Assembly: GCA_034509925.1 (NCBI GenBank) | Contig: CM067529.1 | Span: 6,797,501-6,861,500, forward strand | Reading direction: 5' to 3' | Source: Hirudinaria manillensis | Taxonomy: Eukaryota; Annelida; Clitellata; Hirudinida; Hirudinidae | DNA: 64,000 nucleotides | Shown: in pieces, positions 38,023-49,900 of the stretch | How positions within the stretch are numbered: the stretch's first letter is position 1 | How the letters are laid out: each line of letters opens with the position of its first letter | Notes under the pieces: model-generated | Told to the model about the DNA's origin: nothing | The model's input: only the letters and a program-made list of their open reading frames with translations | Databases searched by the model: none | Made by a program: the position numbers and the translations under genes

Positions 38023-38280
38023 GGATGCCCTCCTACGGAGTTGCTTCGTCACGTCCCAATTTCCCAGGAATCGATCGCAGCCAACGGTTACGAGATGCGC
38101 CGAGATTTACGTTCGTTATTTGGTATCGTTCGCCTTCCCACCAAATGCCTTTGCCGTCGTCTGGCCAAAAAAGAAAATGCCCTCGAATCCAGCAAGACAC
38201 GGCCTCCGAGCAACGTCGTCGGTTCCATCCGACTCGGCCAGACTATCGCTCAGGGAGAGACGAGGCGCTCAAAAACCCGT

Positions 38281-40670
38281 CGCCCAACGTGGGGCTCGAA
38301 CCCACGACCCTGAGATTAAGAGTCTCATGCTCTACCGACTGAGCTAGCCGGGCGGATGCCCTCCTACGGAGTTGCTTCGTCACGTCCCAATTTCCCAGGA
38401 ATCGATCGCAGCCAACGGTTACGAGATGCGCCGAGATTTACGTTCGTTATTTGGTATCGTTCGCCTTCCCACCAAATGCCTTTGCCGTCGTCTGGCCAAA
38501 AAAGAAAATGCCCTCGAATCCAGCAAGACACGGCCTCCGAGCAACGTCGTCGGTTCCATCCGACTCGGCCAGACTATCGCTCAGGGAGAGACGAGGCGCT
38601 CAAAAACCCGTCGCCCAACGTGGGGCTCGAACCCACGACCCTGAGATTAAGAGTCTCATGCTCTACCGACTGAGCTAGCCGGGCGGATGCCCTCCTACGG
38701 AGTTGCTTCGTCACGTCCCAATTTCCCAGGAATCGATCGCAGCCAACGGTTACGAGATGCGCCGAGATTTACGTTCGTTATTTGGTATCGTTCGCCTTCC
38801 CACCAAATGCCTTTGCCGTCGTCCGGCCACAAAAGAAAATGCCCTCGAATCCAGCAAGACACGGCCTCCGAGCAACGTCGTCGGTTCCATCCGACTCGGC
38901 CAGACTATCGCTCAGGGAGAGACGAGGCGCTCAAAAACCCGTCGCCCAACGTGGGGCTCGAACCCACGACCCTGAGATTAAGAGTCTCATGCTCTACCGA
39001 CTGAGCTAGCCGGGCGGATGCCCTCCTACGGAGTTGCTTCGTCACGTCCCAATTTCCCAGGAATCGATCGCAGCCAACGGTTACGAGATGCGCCGAGATT
39101 TACGTTCGTTATTTGGTATCGTTCGCCTTCCCACCAAATGCCTTTGCCGTCGTCCGGCCAAAAAAGAAAATGCCCTCGAATCCAGCAAGACACGGCCTCC
39201 GAGCAACGTCGTCGGTTCCATCCGACTCGGCCAGACTATCGCTCAGGGAGAGACGAGGCGCTCAAAAACCCGTCGCCCAACGTGGGGCTCGAACCCACGA
39301 CCCTGAGATTAAGAGTCTCATGCTCTACCGACTGAGCTAGCCGGGCGGATGCCCTCCTACGGAGTTGCTTCGTCACGTCCCAATTTCCCAGGAATCGATC
39401 GCAGCCAACGGTTACGAGATGCGCCGAGATTTACGTTCGTTATTTGGTATCGTTCGCCTTCCCACCAAATGCCTTTGCCGTCGTCTGGCCAAAAAAGAAA
39501 ATGCCCTCGAATCCAGCAAGACACGGCCTCCGAGCAACGTCGTCGGTTCCATCCGACTCGGCCAGACTATTGCTCAGGGAGAGACGAGGCGCTCAAAAAC
39601 CCGTCGCCCAACGTGGGGCTCGAACCCACGACCCTGAGATTAAGAGTCTCATGCTCTACCGACTGAGCTAGCCGGGCGGATGCCCTCCTACGGAGTTGCT
39701 TCGTCACGTCCCAATTTCCCAGGAATCGATCGCAGCCAACGGTTACGAGATGCGCCGAGATTTACGTTCGTTATTTGGTATCGTTCGCCTTCCCACCAAA
39801 TGCCTTTGCCGTCGTCTGGCCAAAAAAGAAAATGCCCTCGAATCCAGCAAGACACGGCCTCCGAGCAACGTCGTCGGTTCCATCCGACTCGGCCAGACTA
39901 TCGCTCAGGGAGAGACGAGGCGCTCAAAAACCCGTCGCCCAACGTGGGGCTCGAACCCACGACCCTGAGATTAAGAGTCTCATGCTCTACCGACTGAGCT
40001 AGCCGGGCGGATGCCCTCCTACGGAGTTGCTTCGTCACGTCCCAATTTCCCAGGAATCGATCGCAGCCAACGGTTACGAGATGCGCCGAGATTTACGTTC
40101 GTTATTTGGTATCGTTCGCCTTCCCACCAAATGCCTTTGCCGTCGTCCGGCCACAAAAGAAAATGCCCTCGAATCCAGCAAGACACGGCCTCCGAGCAAC
40201 GTCGTCGGTTCCATCCGACTCGGCCAGACTATCGCTCAGGGAGAGACGAGGCGCTCAAAAACCCGTCGCCCAACGTGGGGCTCGAACCCACGACCCTGAG
40301 ATTAAGAGTCTCATGCTCTACCGACTGAGCTAGCCGGGCGGAGGCCCTCCTACGGAGTTGCTTCGTCACGTCCCAATTTCCCAGGAATCGATCGCAGCCA
40401 ACGGTTACGAGATGCGCCGAGATTTACGTTCGTTATTTGGTATCGTTCGCCTTCCCACCAAATGCCTTTGCCGTCGTCTGGCCAAAAAAGAAAATGCCCT
40501 CGAATCCAGCAAGACACGGCCTCCGAGCAACGTCGTCGGTTCCATCCGACTCGGCCAGACTATCGCTCAGGGAGAGACGAGGCGCTCAAAAACCCGTCGC
40601 CCAACGTGGGGCTCGAACCCACGACCCTGAGATTAAGAGTCTCATGCTCTACCGACTGAGCTAGCCGGGC
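38281..40670 (-). tRNA. tRNA-Lys(CTT) copies 2-9
   Basis: Eight genes beginning at 38281, 38612, 38943, 39274, 39605, 39936, 40267 and 40598, each 73 nt and identical in body to copy 1. The spacer variant GGCCACAAAA occurs in the units following copies 3 and 7 on the plus-strand scale. Confidence 0.96.
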
Positions 40671-40928
40671 GGATGCCCTCCTACGGAGTTGCTTCGTCAC
40701 GTCCCAATTACCCAGGAATCGATCGCAGCCAACGGTTACGAAATGCGCCGAGATTTACGTTCGTTATTTGGTATCGTTCGCCTTCCCACCAAATGCCTTT
40801 GCCGTCGTCCGGCCAAAAAAGAAAATGCCCTCGAATCCAGCAAGACACGGCCTCCGAGCAACGTCGTCGGTTCCATCCGACTCGGCCAGACTATCGCTCA
40901 GGGAGAGACGAGGCGCTCAAAAACCCGT

Positions 40929-41001
40929 CGCCCAACGTGGGGCTCGTACCCACGACCCTGAGATTAAGAGTCTCATGCTCTACCGACTGAGCTAGCCGGG
41001 C
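40929..41001 (-). pseudogene. tRNA-Lys(CTT) copy 10 with mutated B box
   Basis: One base differs from the reference tRNA: the T loop reads GGTACGA instead of GGTTCGA, replacing T55. T55 is almost universal (it becomes pseudouridine 55) and is part of the B box bound by TFIIIC. The copy is therefore probably poorly transcribed or unstable. Its unit also carries two private spacer changes near 40710 and 40742. Confidence 0.75.
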
Positions 41002-41259
41002 GGATGCCCTCCTACGGAGTTGCTTCGTCACGTCCCAATTTCCCAGGAATCGATCGCAGCCAACGGTTACGAGATGCGCCGAGATTTACGTTCGTTATTT
41101 GGTATCGTTCGCCTTCCCACCAAATGCCTTTGCCGTCGTCTGGCCAAAAAAGAAAATGCCCTCGAATCCAGCAAGACACGGCCTCCGAGCAACGTCGTCG
41201 GTTCCATCCGACTCGGCCAGACTATCGCTCAGGGAGAGACGAGGCGCTCAAAAACCCGT

Positions 41260-44200
41260 CGCCCAACGTGGGGCTCGAACCCACGACCCTGAGATTAAGA
41301 GTCTCATGCTCTACCGACTGAGCTAGCCGGGCGGATGCCCTCCTACGGAGTTGCTTCGTCACGTCCCAATTTCCCAGGAATCGATCGCAGCCAACGGTTA
41401 CGAGATGCGCCGAGATTTACGTTCGTTATTTGGTATCGTTCGCCTTCCCACCAAATGCCTTTGCCGTCGTCCGGCCACAAAAGAAAATGCCCTCGAATCC
41501 AGCAAGACACGGCCTCCGAGCAACGTCGTCGGTTCCATCCGACTCGGCCAGACTATCGCTCAGGGAGAGACGAGGCGCTCAAAAACCCGTCGCCCAACGT
41601 GGGGCTCGAACCCACGACCCTGAGATTAAGAGTCTCATGCTCTACCGACTGAGCTAGCCGGGCGGATGCCCTCCTACGGAGTTGCTTCGTCACGTCCCAA
41701 TTTCCCAGGAATCGATCGCAGCCAACGGTTACGAGATGCGCCGAGATTTACGTTCGTTATTTGGTATCGTTCGCCTTCCCACCAAATGCCTTTGCCGTCG
41801 TCCGGCCAAAAAAGAAAATGCCCTCGAATCCAGCAAGACACGGCCTCCGAGCAACGTCGTCGGTTCCATCCGACTCGGCCAGACTATTGCTCAGGGAGAG
41901 ACGAGGCGCTCAAAAACCCGTCGCCCAACGTGGGGCTCGAACCCACGACCCTGAGATTAAGAGTCTCATGCTCTACCGACTGAGCTAGCCGGGCGTATGC
42001 CCTCCTACGGAGTTGCTTCGTCACGTCCCAATTTCCCAGGAATCGATCGCAGCCAACGGTTACGAGATGCGCCGAGATTTACGTTCGTTATTTGGTATCG
42101 TTCGCCTTCCCACCAAATGCCTTTGCCGTCGTCTGGCCAAAAAAGAAAATGCCCTCGAATCCAGCAAGACACGGCCTCCGAGCAACGTCGTCGGTTCCAT
42201 CCGACTCGGCCAGACTATCGCTCAGGGAGAGACGAGGCGCTCAAAAACCCGTCGCCCAACGTGGGGCTCGAACCCACGACCCTGAGATTAAGAGTCTCAT
42301 GCTCTACCGACTGAGCTAGCCGGGCGGATGCCCTCCTACGGAGTTGCTTCGTCACGTCCCAATTTCCCAGGAATCGATCGCAGCCAACGGTTACGAGATG
42401 CGCCGAGATTTACGTTCGTTATTTGGTATCGTTCGCCTTCCCACCAAATGCCTTTGCCGTCGTCCGGCCAAAAAAGAAAATGCCCTCGAATCCAGCAAGA
42501 CACGGCCTCCGAGCAACGTCGTCGGTTCCATCCGACTCGGCCAGACTATCGCTCAGGGAGAGACGAGGCGCTCAAAAACCCGTCGCCCAACGTGGGGCTC
42601 GAACCCACGACCCTGAGATTAAGAGTCTCATGCTCTACCGACTGAGCTAGCCGGGCGGATGCCCTCCTACGGAGTTGCTTCGTCACGTCCCAATTTCCCA
42701 GGAATCGATCGCAGCCAACGGTTACGAGATGCGCCGAGATTTACGTTCGTTATTTGGTATCGTTCGCCTTCCCACCAAATGCCTTTGCCGTCGTCTGGCC
42801 AAAAAAGAAAATGCCCTCGAATCCAGCAAGACACGGCCTCCGAGCAACGTCGTCGGTTCCATCCGACTCGGCCAGACTATCGCTCAGGGAGAGACGAGGC
42901 GCTCAAAAACCCGTCGCCCAACGTGGGGCTCGAACCCACGACCCTGAGATTAAGAGTCTCATGCTCTACCGACTGAGCTAGCCGGGCGGATGCCCTCCTA
43001 CGGAGTTGCTTCGTCACGTCCCAATTTCCCAGGAATCGATCGCAGCCAACGGTTACGAGATGCGCCGAGATTTACGTTCGTTATTTGGTATCGTTCGCCT
43101 TCCCACCAAATGCCTTTGCCGTCGTCTGGCCAAAAAAGAAAATGCCCTCGAATCCAGCAAGACACGGCCTCCGAGCAACGTCGTCGGTTCCATCCGACTC
43201 GGCCAGACTATCGCTCAGGGAGAGACGAGGCGCTCAAAAACCCGTCGCCCAACGTGGGGCTCGAACCCACGACCCTGAGATTAAGAGTCTCATGCTCTAC
43301 CGACTGAGCTAGCCGGGCGGATGCCCTCCTACGGAGTTGCTTCGTCACGTCCCAATTTCCCAGGAATCGATCGCAGCCAACGGTTACGAGATGCGCCGAG
43401 ATTTACGTTCGTTATTTGGTATCGTTCGCCTTCCCACCAAATGCCTTTGCCGTCGTCCGGCCAAAAAAGAAAATGCCCTCGAATCCAGCAAGACACGGCC
43501 TCCGAGCAACGTCGTCGGTTCCATCCGACTCGGCCAGACTATCGCTCAGGGAGAGACGAGGCGCTCAAAAACCCGTCGCCCAACGTGGGGCTCGAACCCA
43601 CGACCCTGAGATTAAGAGTCTCATGCTCTACCGACTGAGCTAGCCGGGCGGATGCCCTCCTACGGAGTTGCTTCGTCACGTCCCAATTTCCCAGGAATCG
43701 ATCGCAGCCAACGGTTACGAGATGCGCCGAGATTTACGTTCGTTATTTGGTATCGTTCGCCTTCCCACCAAATGCCTTTGCCGTCGTCTGGCCAAAAAAG
43801 AAAATGCCCTCGAATCCAGCAAGACACGGCCTCCGAGCAACGTCGTCGGTTCCATCCGACTCGGCCAGACTATCGCTCAGGGAGAGACGAGGCGCTCAAA
43901 AACCCGTCGCCCAACGTGGGGCTCGAACCCACGACCCTGAGATTAAGAGTCTCATGCTCTACCGACTGAGCTAGCCGGGCGGATGCCCTCCTACGGAGTT
44001 GCTTCGTCACGTCCCAATTTCCCAGGAATCGATCGCAGCCAACGGTTACGAGATGCGCCGAGATTTACGTTCGTTATTTGGTATCGTTCGCCTTCCCACC
44101 AAATGCCTTTGCCGTCGTCTGGCCAAAAAAGAAAATGCCCTCGAATCCAGCAAGACACGGCCTCCGAGCAACGTCGTCGGTTCCATCCGACTCGGCCAGA

Positions 44201-44311
44201 CTATCGCTCAGGGAGAGACGAGGCGCTCAAAAACCCGTCGCCCAACGTGGGGCTCGAACCCACGACCCTGAGATTAAGAGTCTCATGCTCTACCGACTGA
44301 GCTAGCCGGGC
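41260..44311 (-). tRNA. tRNA-Lys(CTT) copies 11-20
   Basis: Ten 73-nt genes at 41260 and every 331 bp to 44239, bodies identical to the reference. The copy ending at 41994 has G-to-T two bases upstream of its 5' end, outside the mature tRNA. Confidence 0.96.
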
Positions 44312-44569
44312 GGATGCCCTCCTACGGAGTTGCTTCGTCACGTCCCAATTTCCCAGGAATCGATCGCAGCCAACGGTTACGAGATGCGCCGAGATTTACG
44401 TTCGTTATTTGGTATCGTTCGCCTTCCCACCAAATGCCTTTGCCGTCGTCTGGCCAAAAAAGAAAATGCCCTCGAATCCAGCAAGACACGGCCTCCGAGC
44501 AACGTCGTCGGTTCCATCCGACTCGGCCAGACTATCGCTCAGGGAGAGACGAGGCGCTCAAAAACCCGT

Positions 44570-44645
44570 CGCCCAACGTGGGGCTCGAACCCACGACCCT
44601 GAGATTAAGAGTCTCATGCTCTACCACCGACTGAGCTAGCCGGGC
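44570..44645 (-). tRNA. tRNA-Lys(CTT) copy 21 with 3-nt D-loop insertion
   Basis: 76 nt long: GGT is duplicated in the D loop, making it three bases larger. All stems and the B box remain intact, so it may still fold, but the distance between the A box and the D stem changes. The unit is 334 bp. Confidence 0.8.
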
Positions 44646-44903
44646 GGATGCCCTCCTACGGAGTTGCTTCGTCACGTCCCAATTTCCCAGGAATCGATCG
44701 CAGCCAACGGTTACGAGATGCGCCGAGATTTACGTTCGTTATTTGGTATCGTTCGCCTTCCCACCAAATGCCTTTGCCGTCGTCTGGCCAAAAAAGAAAA
44801 TGCCCTCGAATCCAGCAAGACACGGCCTCCGAGCAACGTCGTCGGTTCCATCCGACTCGGCCAGACTATCGCTCAGGGAGAGACGAGGCGCTCAAAAACC
44901 CGT

Positions 44904-45638
44904 CGCCCAACGTGGGGCTCGAACCCACGACCCTGAGATTAAGAGTCTCATGCTCTACCGACTGAGCTAGCCGGGCGGATGCCCTCCTACGGAGTTGCTT
45001 CGTCACGTCCCAATTTCCCAGGAATCGATCGCAGCCAACGGTTACGAGATGCGCCGAGATTTACGTTCGTTATTTGGTATCGTTCGCCTTCCCACCAAAT
45101 GCCTTTGCCGTCGTCTGGCCAAAAAAGAAAATGCCCTCGAATCCAGCAAGACACGGCCTCCGAGCAACGTCGTCGGTTCCATCCGACTCGGCCAGACTAT
45201 CGCTCAGGGAGAGACGAGGCGCTCAAAAACCCGTCGCCCAACGTGGGGCTCGAACCCACGACCCTGAGATTAAGAGTCTCATGCTCTACCGACTGAGCTA
45301 GCCGGGCGGATGCCCTCCTACGGAGTTGCTTCGTCACGTCCCAATTTCCCAGGAATCGATCGCAGCCAACGGTTACGAGATGCGCCGAGATTTACGTTCG
45401 TTATTTGGTATCGTTCGCCTTCCCACCAAATGCCTTTGCCGTCGTCTGGCCAAAAAAGAAAATGCCCTCGAATCCAGCAAGACACGGCCTCCGAGCAACG
45501 TCGTCGGTTCCATCCGACTCGGCCAGACTATCGCTCAGGGAGAGACGAGGCGCTCAAAAACCCGTCGCCCAACGTGGGGCTCGAACCCACGACCCTGAGA
45601 TTAAGAGTCTCATGCTCTACCGACTGAGCTAGCCGGGC
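44904..45638 (-). tRNA. tRNA-Lys(CTT) copies 22-24
   Basis: Three reference-type 73-nt genes at 44904, 45235 and 45566. Confidence 0.96.
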
Positions 45639-45895
45639 GGATGCCCTCCTACGGAGTTGCTTCGTCACGTCCCAATTTCCCAGGAATCGATCGCAGCCAA
45701 CGGTTACGAGATGCGCCGAGATTTACGTTCGTTATTTGGTATCGTTCGCCTTCCCACCAAATGCCTTTGCCGTCGTCCGGCCAAAAAGAAAATGCCCTCG
45801 AATCCAGCAAGACACGGCCTCCGAGCAACGTCGTCGGTTCCATCCGACTCGGCCAGACTATCGCTCAGGGAGAGACGAGGCGCTCAAAAACCCGT

Positions 45896-45970
45896 CGCCC
45901 AACGTGGGGCTCGAACCCACGACCCTGAGATTAAGAGTCTCATGCTCTCTACCGACTGAGCTAGCCGGGC
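45896..45970 (-). tRNA. tRNA-Lys(CTT) copy 25 with 2-nt insertion after the D arm
   Basis: 75 nt: GA is duplicated in the 3' side of the D stem (GGTAGAGAGC instead of GGTAGAGC). This alters the D stem or its junction with the anticodon stem, so function is doubtful. The unit also lacks one A of the spacer A run. Confidence 0.7.
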
Positions 45971-46227
45971 GGATGCCCTCCTACGGAGTTGCTTCGTCAC
46001 GTCCCAATTTCCCAGGAATCGATCGCAGCCAACGGTTACGAGATGCGCCGAGATTTACGTTCGTTATTTGGTATCGTTCGCCTTCCCACCAAATGCCTTT
46101 GCCGTCGTCTGGCCAAAAAGAAAATGCCCTCGAATCCAGCAAGACACGGCCTCCGAGCAACGTCGTCGGTTCCATCCGACTCGGCCAGACTATCGCTCAG
46201 GGAGAGACGAGGCGCTCAAAAACCCGT

Positions 46228-46631
46228 CGCCCAACGTGGGGCTCGAACCCACGACCCTGAGATTAAGAGTCTCATGCTCTACCGACTGAGCTAGCCGGGC
46301 GGATGCCCTCCTACGGAGTTGCTTCGTCACGTCCCAATTTCCCAGGAATCGATCGCAGCCAACGGTTACGAGATGCGCCGAGATTTACGTTCGTTATTTG
46401 GTATCGTTCGCCTTCCCACCAAATGCCTTTGCCGTCGTCTGGCCAAAAAAGAAAATGCCCTCGAATCCAGCAAGACACGGCCTCCGAGCAACGTCGTCGG
46501 TTCCATCCGACTCGGCCAGACTATCGCTCAGGGAGAGACGAGGCGCTCAAAAACCCGTCGCCCAACGTGGGGCTCGAACCCACGACCCTGAGATTAAGAG
46601 TCTCATGCTCTACCGACTGAGCTAGCCGGGC
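46228..46631 (-). tRNA. tRNA-Lys(CTT) copies 26-27
   Basis: Two reference-type genes at 46228-46300 and 46559-46631, immediately before the rearranged unit. The spacer before copy 26 has a shortened A run (330-bp unit). Confidence 0.96.
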
Positions 46632-46886
46632 GGATGCCCTCCTACGGAGTTGCTTCGTCACGTCCCAATTTCCCAGGAATCGATCGCAGCCAACGGTTAC
46701 GAGATGCGCCGAGATTTACGTTCGTTATTTGGTATCGTTCGCCTTCCCACCAAATGCCTTTGCCGTCGTCTGGCCAAAAAAGAAAATGCCCTCGAATCCA
46801 GCAAGACACGGCCTCCGAGCAACGTCGTCGGTTCCATCCGACTCGGCCAGACTATCGCTCAGGGAGAGACGAGGCGCTCAAAAACC

Positions 46887-46954
46887 CGCCCAACGTGGGG
46901 CTCGAACCCACGACCCTGAGATTAAGAGTGCTCTACCGACTGAGCTAGCCGGAG
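46887..46954 (-). pseudogene. Degenerate extra tRNA-Lys copy
   Basis: 68 nt. Five bases of the 5' half of the anticodon stem region (ATGAG) are deleted, and the 5' acceptor strand begins CTCCGGC-like instead of GCCCGGC, so neither stem can form properly. It lies only 3 bp from the next complete copy (46958-47030), with no spacer between them. It is best read as a scar of unequal exchange inside the tRNA gene. A and B boxes persist, so transcription through both genes as a dimer is conceivable. Confidence 0.9.
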
Positions 46955-46957
46955 CGT

Positions 46958-49900
46958 CGCCCAACGTGGGGCTCGAACCCACGACCCTGAGATTAAGAGT
47001 CTCATGCTCTACCGACTGAGCTAGCCGGGCGGATGCCCTCCTACGGAGTTGCTTCGTCACGTCCCAATTTCCCAGGAATCGATCGCAGCCAACGGTTACG
47101 AGATGCGCCGAGATTTACGTTCGTTATTTGGTATCGTTCGCCTTCCCACCAAATGCCTTTGCCGTCGTCTGGCCAAAAAAGAAAATGCCCTCGAATCCAG
47201 CAAGACACGGCCTCCGAGCAACGTCGTCGGTTCCATCCGACTCGGCCAGACTATCGCTCAGGGAGAGACGAGGCGCTCAAAAACCCGTCGCCCAACGTGG
47301 GGCTCGAACCCACGACCCTGAGATTAAGAGTCTCATGCTCTACCGACTGAGCTAGCCGGGCGGATGCCCTCCTACGGAGTTGCTTCGTCACGTCCCAATT
47401 TCCCAGGAATCGATCGCAGCCAACGGTTACGAGATGCGCCGAGATTTACGTTCGTTATTTGGTATCGTTCGCCTTCCCACCAAATGCCTTTGCCGTCGTC
47501 TGGCCAAAAAAGAAAATGCCCTCGAATCCAGCAAGACACGGCCTCCGAGCAACGTCGTCGGTTCCATCCGACTCGGCCAGACTATCGCTCAGGGAGAGAC
47601 GAGGCGCTCAAAAACCCGTCGCCCAACGTGGGGCTCGAACCCACGACCCTGAGATTAAGAGTCTCATGCTCTACCGACTGAGCTAGCCGGGCGGATGCCC
47701 TCCTACGGAGTTGCTTCGTCACGTCCCAATTTCCCAGGAATCGATCGCAGCCAACGGTTACGAGATGCGCCGAGATTTACGTTCGTTATTTGGTATCGTT
47801 CGCCTTCCCACCAAATGCCTTTGCCGTCGTCTGGCCAAAAAAGAAAATGCCCTCGAATCCAGCAAGACACGGCCTCCGAGCAACGTCGTCGGTTCCATCC
47901 GACTCGGCCAGACTATCGCTCAGGGAGAGACGAGGCGCTCAAAAACCCGTCGCCCAACGTGGGGCTCGAACCCACGACCCTGAGATTAAGAGTCTCATGC
48001 TCTACCGACTGAGCTAGCCGGGCGGATGCCCTCCTACGGAGTTGCTTCGTCACGTCCCAATTTCCCAGGAATCGATCGCAGCCAACGGTTACGAGATGCG
48101 CCGAGATTTACGTTCGTTATTTGGTATCGTTCGCCTTCCCACCAAATGCCTTTGCCGTCGTCTGGCCAAAAAAGAAAATGCCCTCGAATCCAGCAAGACA
48201 CGGCCTCCGAGCAACGTCGTCGGTTCCATCCGACTCGGCCAGACTATCGCTCAGGGAGAGACGAGGCGCTCAAAAACCCGTCGCCCAACGTGGGGCTCGA
48301 ACCCACGACCCTGAGATTAAGAGTCTCATGCTCTACCGACTGAGCTAGCCGGGCGGATGCCCTCCTACGGAGTTGCTTCGTCACGTCCCAATTTCCCAGG
48401 AATCGATCGCAGCCAACGGTTACGAGATGCGCCGAGATTTACGTTCGTTATTTGGTATCGTTCGCCTTCCCACCAAATGCCTTTGCCGTCGTCTGGCCAA
48501 AAAAGAAAATGCCCTCGAATCCAGCAAGACACGGCCTCCGAGCAACGTCGTCGGTTCCATCCGACTCGGCCAGACTATCGCTCAGGGAGAGACGAGGCGC
48601 TCAAAAACCCGTCGCCCAACGTGGGGCTCGAACCCACGACCCTGAGATTAAGAGTCTCATGCTCTACCGACTGAGCTAGCCGGGCGGATGCCCTCCTACG
48701 GAGTTGCTTCGTCACGTCCCAATTTCCCAGGAATCGATCGCAGCCAACGGTTACGAGATGCGCCGAGATTTACGTTCGTTATTTGGTATCGTTCGCCTTC
48801 CCACCAAATGCCTTTGCCGTCGTCTGGCCAAAAAAGAAAATGCCCTCGAATCCAGCAAGACACGGCCTCCGAGCAACGTCGTCGGTTCCATCCGACTCGG
48901 CCAGACTATCGCTCAGGGAGAGACGAGGCGCTCAAAAACCCGTCGCCCAACGTGGGGCTCGAACCCACGACCCTGAGATTAAGAGTCTCATGCTCTACCG
49001 ACTGAGCTAGCCGGGCGGATGCCCTCCTACGGAGTTGCTTCGTCACGTCCCAATTTCCCAGGAATCGATCGCAGCCAACGGTTACGAGATGCGCCGAGAT
49101 TTACGTTCGTTATTTGGTATCGTTCGCCTTCCCACCAAATGCCTTTGCCGTCGTCCGGCCAAAAAAGAAAATGCCCTCGAATCCAGCAAGACACGGCCTC
49201 CGAGCAACGTCGTCGGTTCCATCCGACTCGGCCAGACTATCGCTCAGGGAGAGACGAGGCGCTCAAAAACCCGTCGCCCAACGTGGGGCTCGAACCCACG
49301 ACCCTGAGATTAAGAGTCTCATGCTCTACCGACTGAGCTAGCCGGGCGGATGCCCTCCTACGGAGTTGCTTCGTCACGTCCCAATTTCCCAGGAATCGAT
49401 CGCAGCCAACGGTTACGAGATGCGCCGAGATTTACGTTCGTTATTTGGTATCGTTCGCCTTCCCACCAAATGCCTTTGCCGTCGTCTGGCCAAAAAAGAA
49501 AATGCCCTCGAATCCAGCAAGACACGGCCTCCGAGCAACGTCGTCGGTTCCATCCGACTCGGCCAGACTATCGCTCAGGGAGAGACGAGGCGCTCAAAAA
49601 CCCGTCGCCCAACGTGGGGCTCGAACCCACGACCCTGAGATTAAGAGTCTCATGCTCTACCGACTGAGCTAGCCGGGCGGATGCCCTCCTACGGAGTTGC
49701 TTCGTCACGTCCCAATTTCCCAGGAATCGATCGCAGCCAACGGTTACGAGATGCGCCGAGATTTACGTTCGTTATTTGGTATCGTTCGCCTTCCCACCAA
49801 ATGCCTTTGCCGTCGTCTGGCCAAAAAAGAAAATGCCCTCGAATCCAGCAAGACACGGCCTCCGAGCAACGTCGTCGGTTCCATCCGACTCGGCCAGACT

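Noticed and set aside
38023-38280. A second tRNA gene in the spacer, suggested by the B-box-like GATCGATTC
   Set aside because: The bases on either side do not pair as a T stem, and no A box, anticodon arm or acceptor stem fits.
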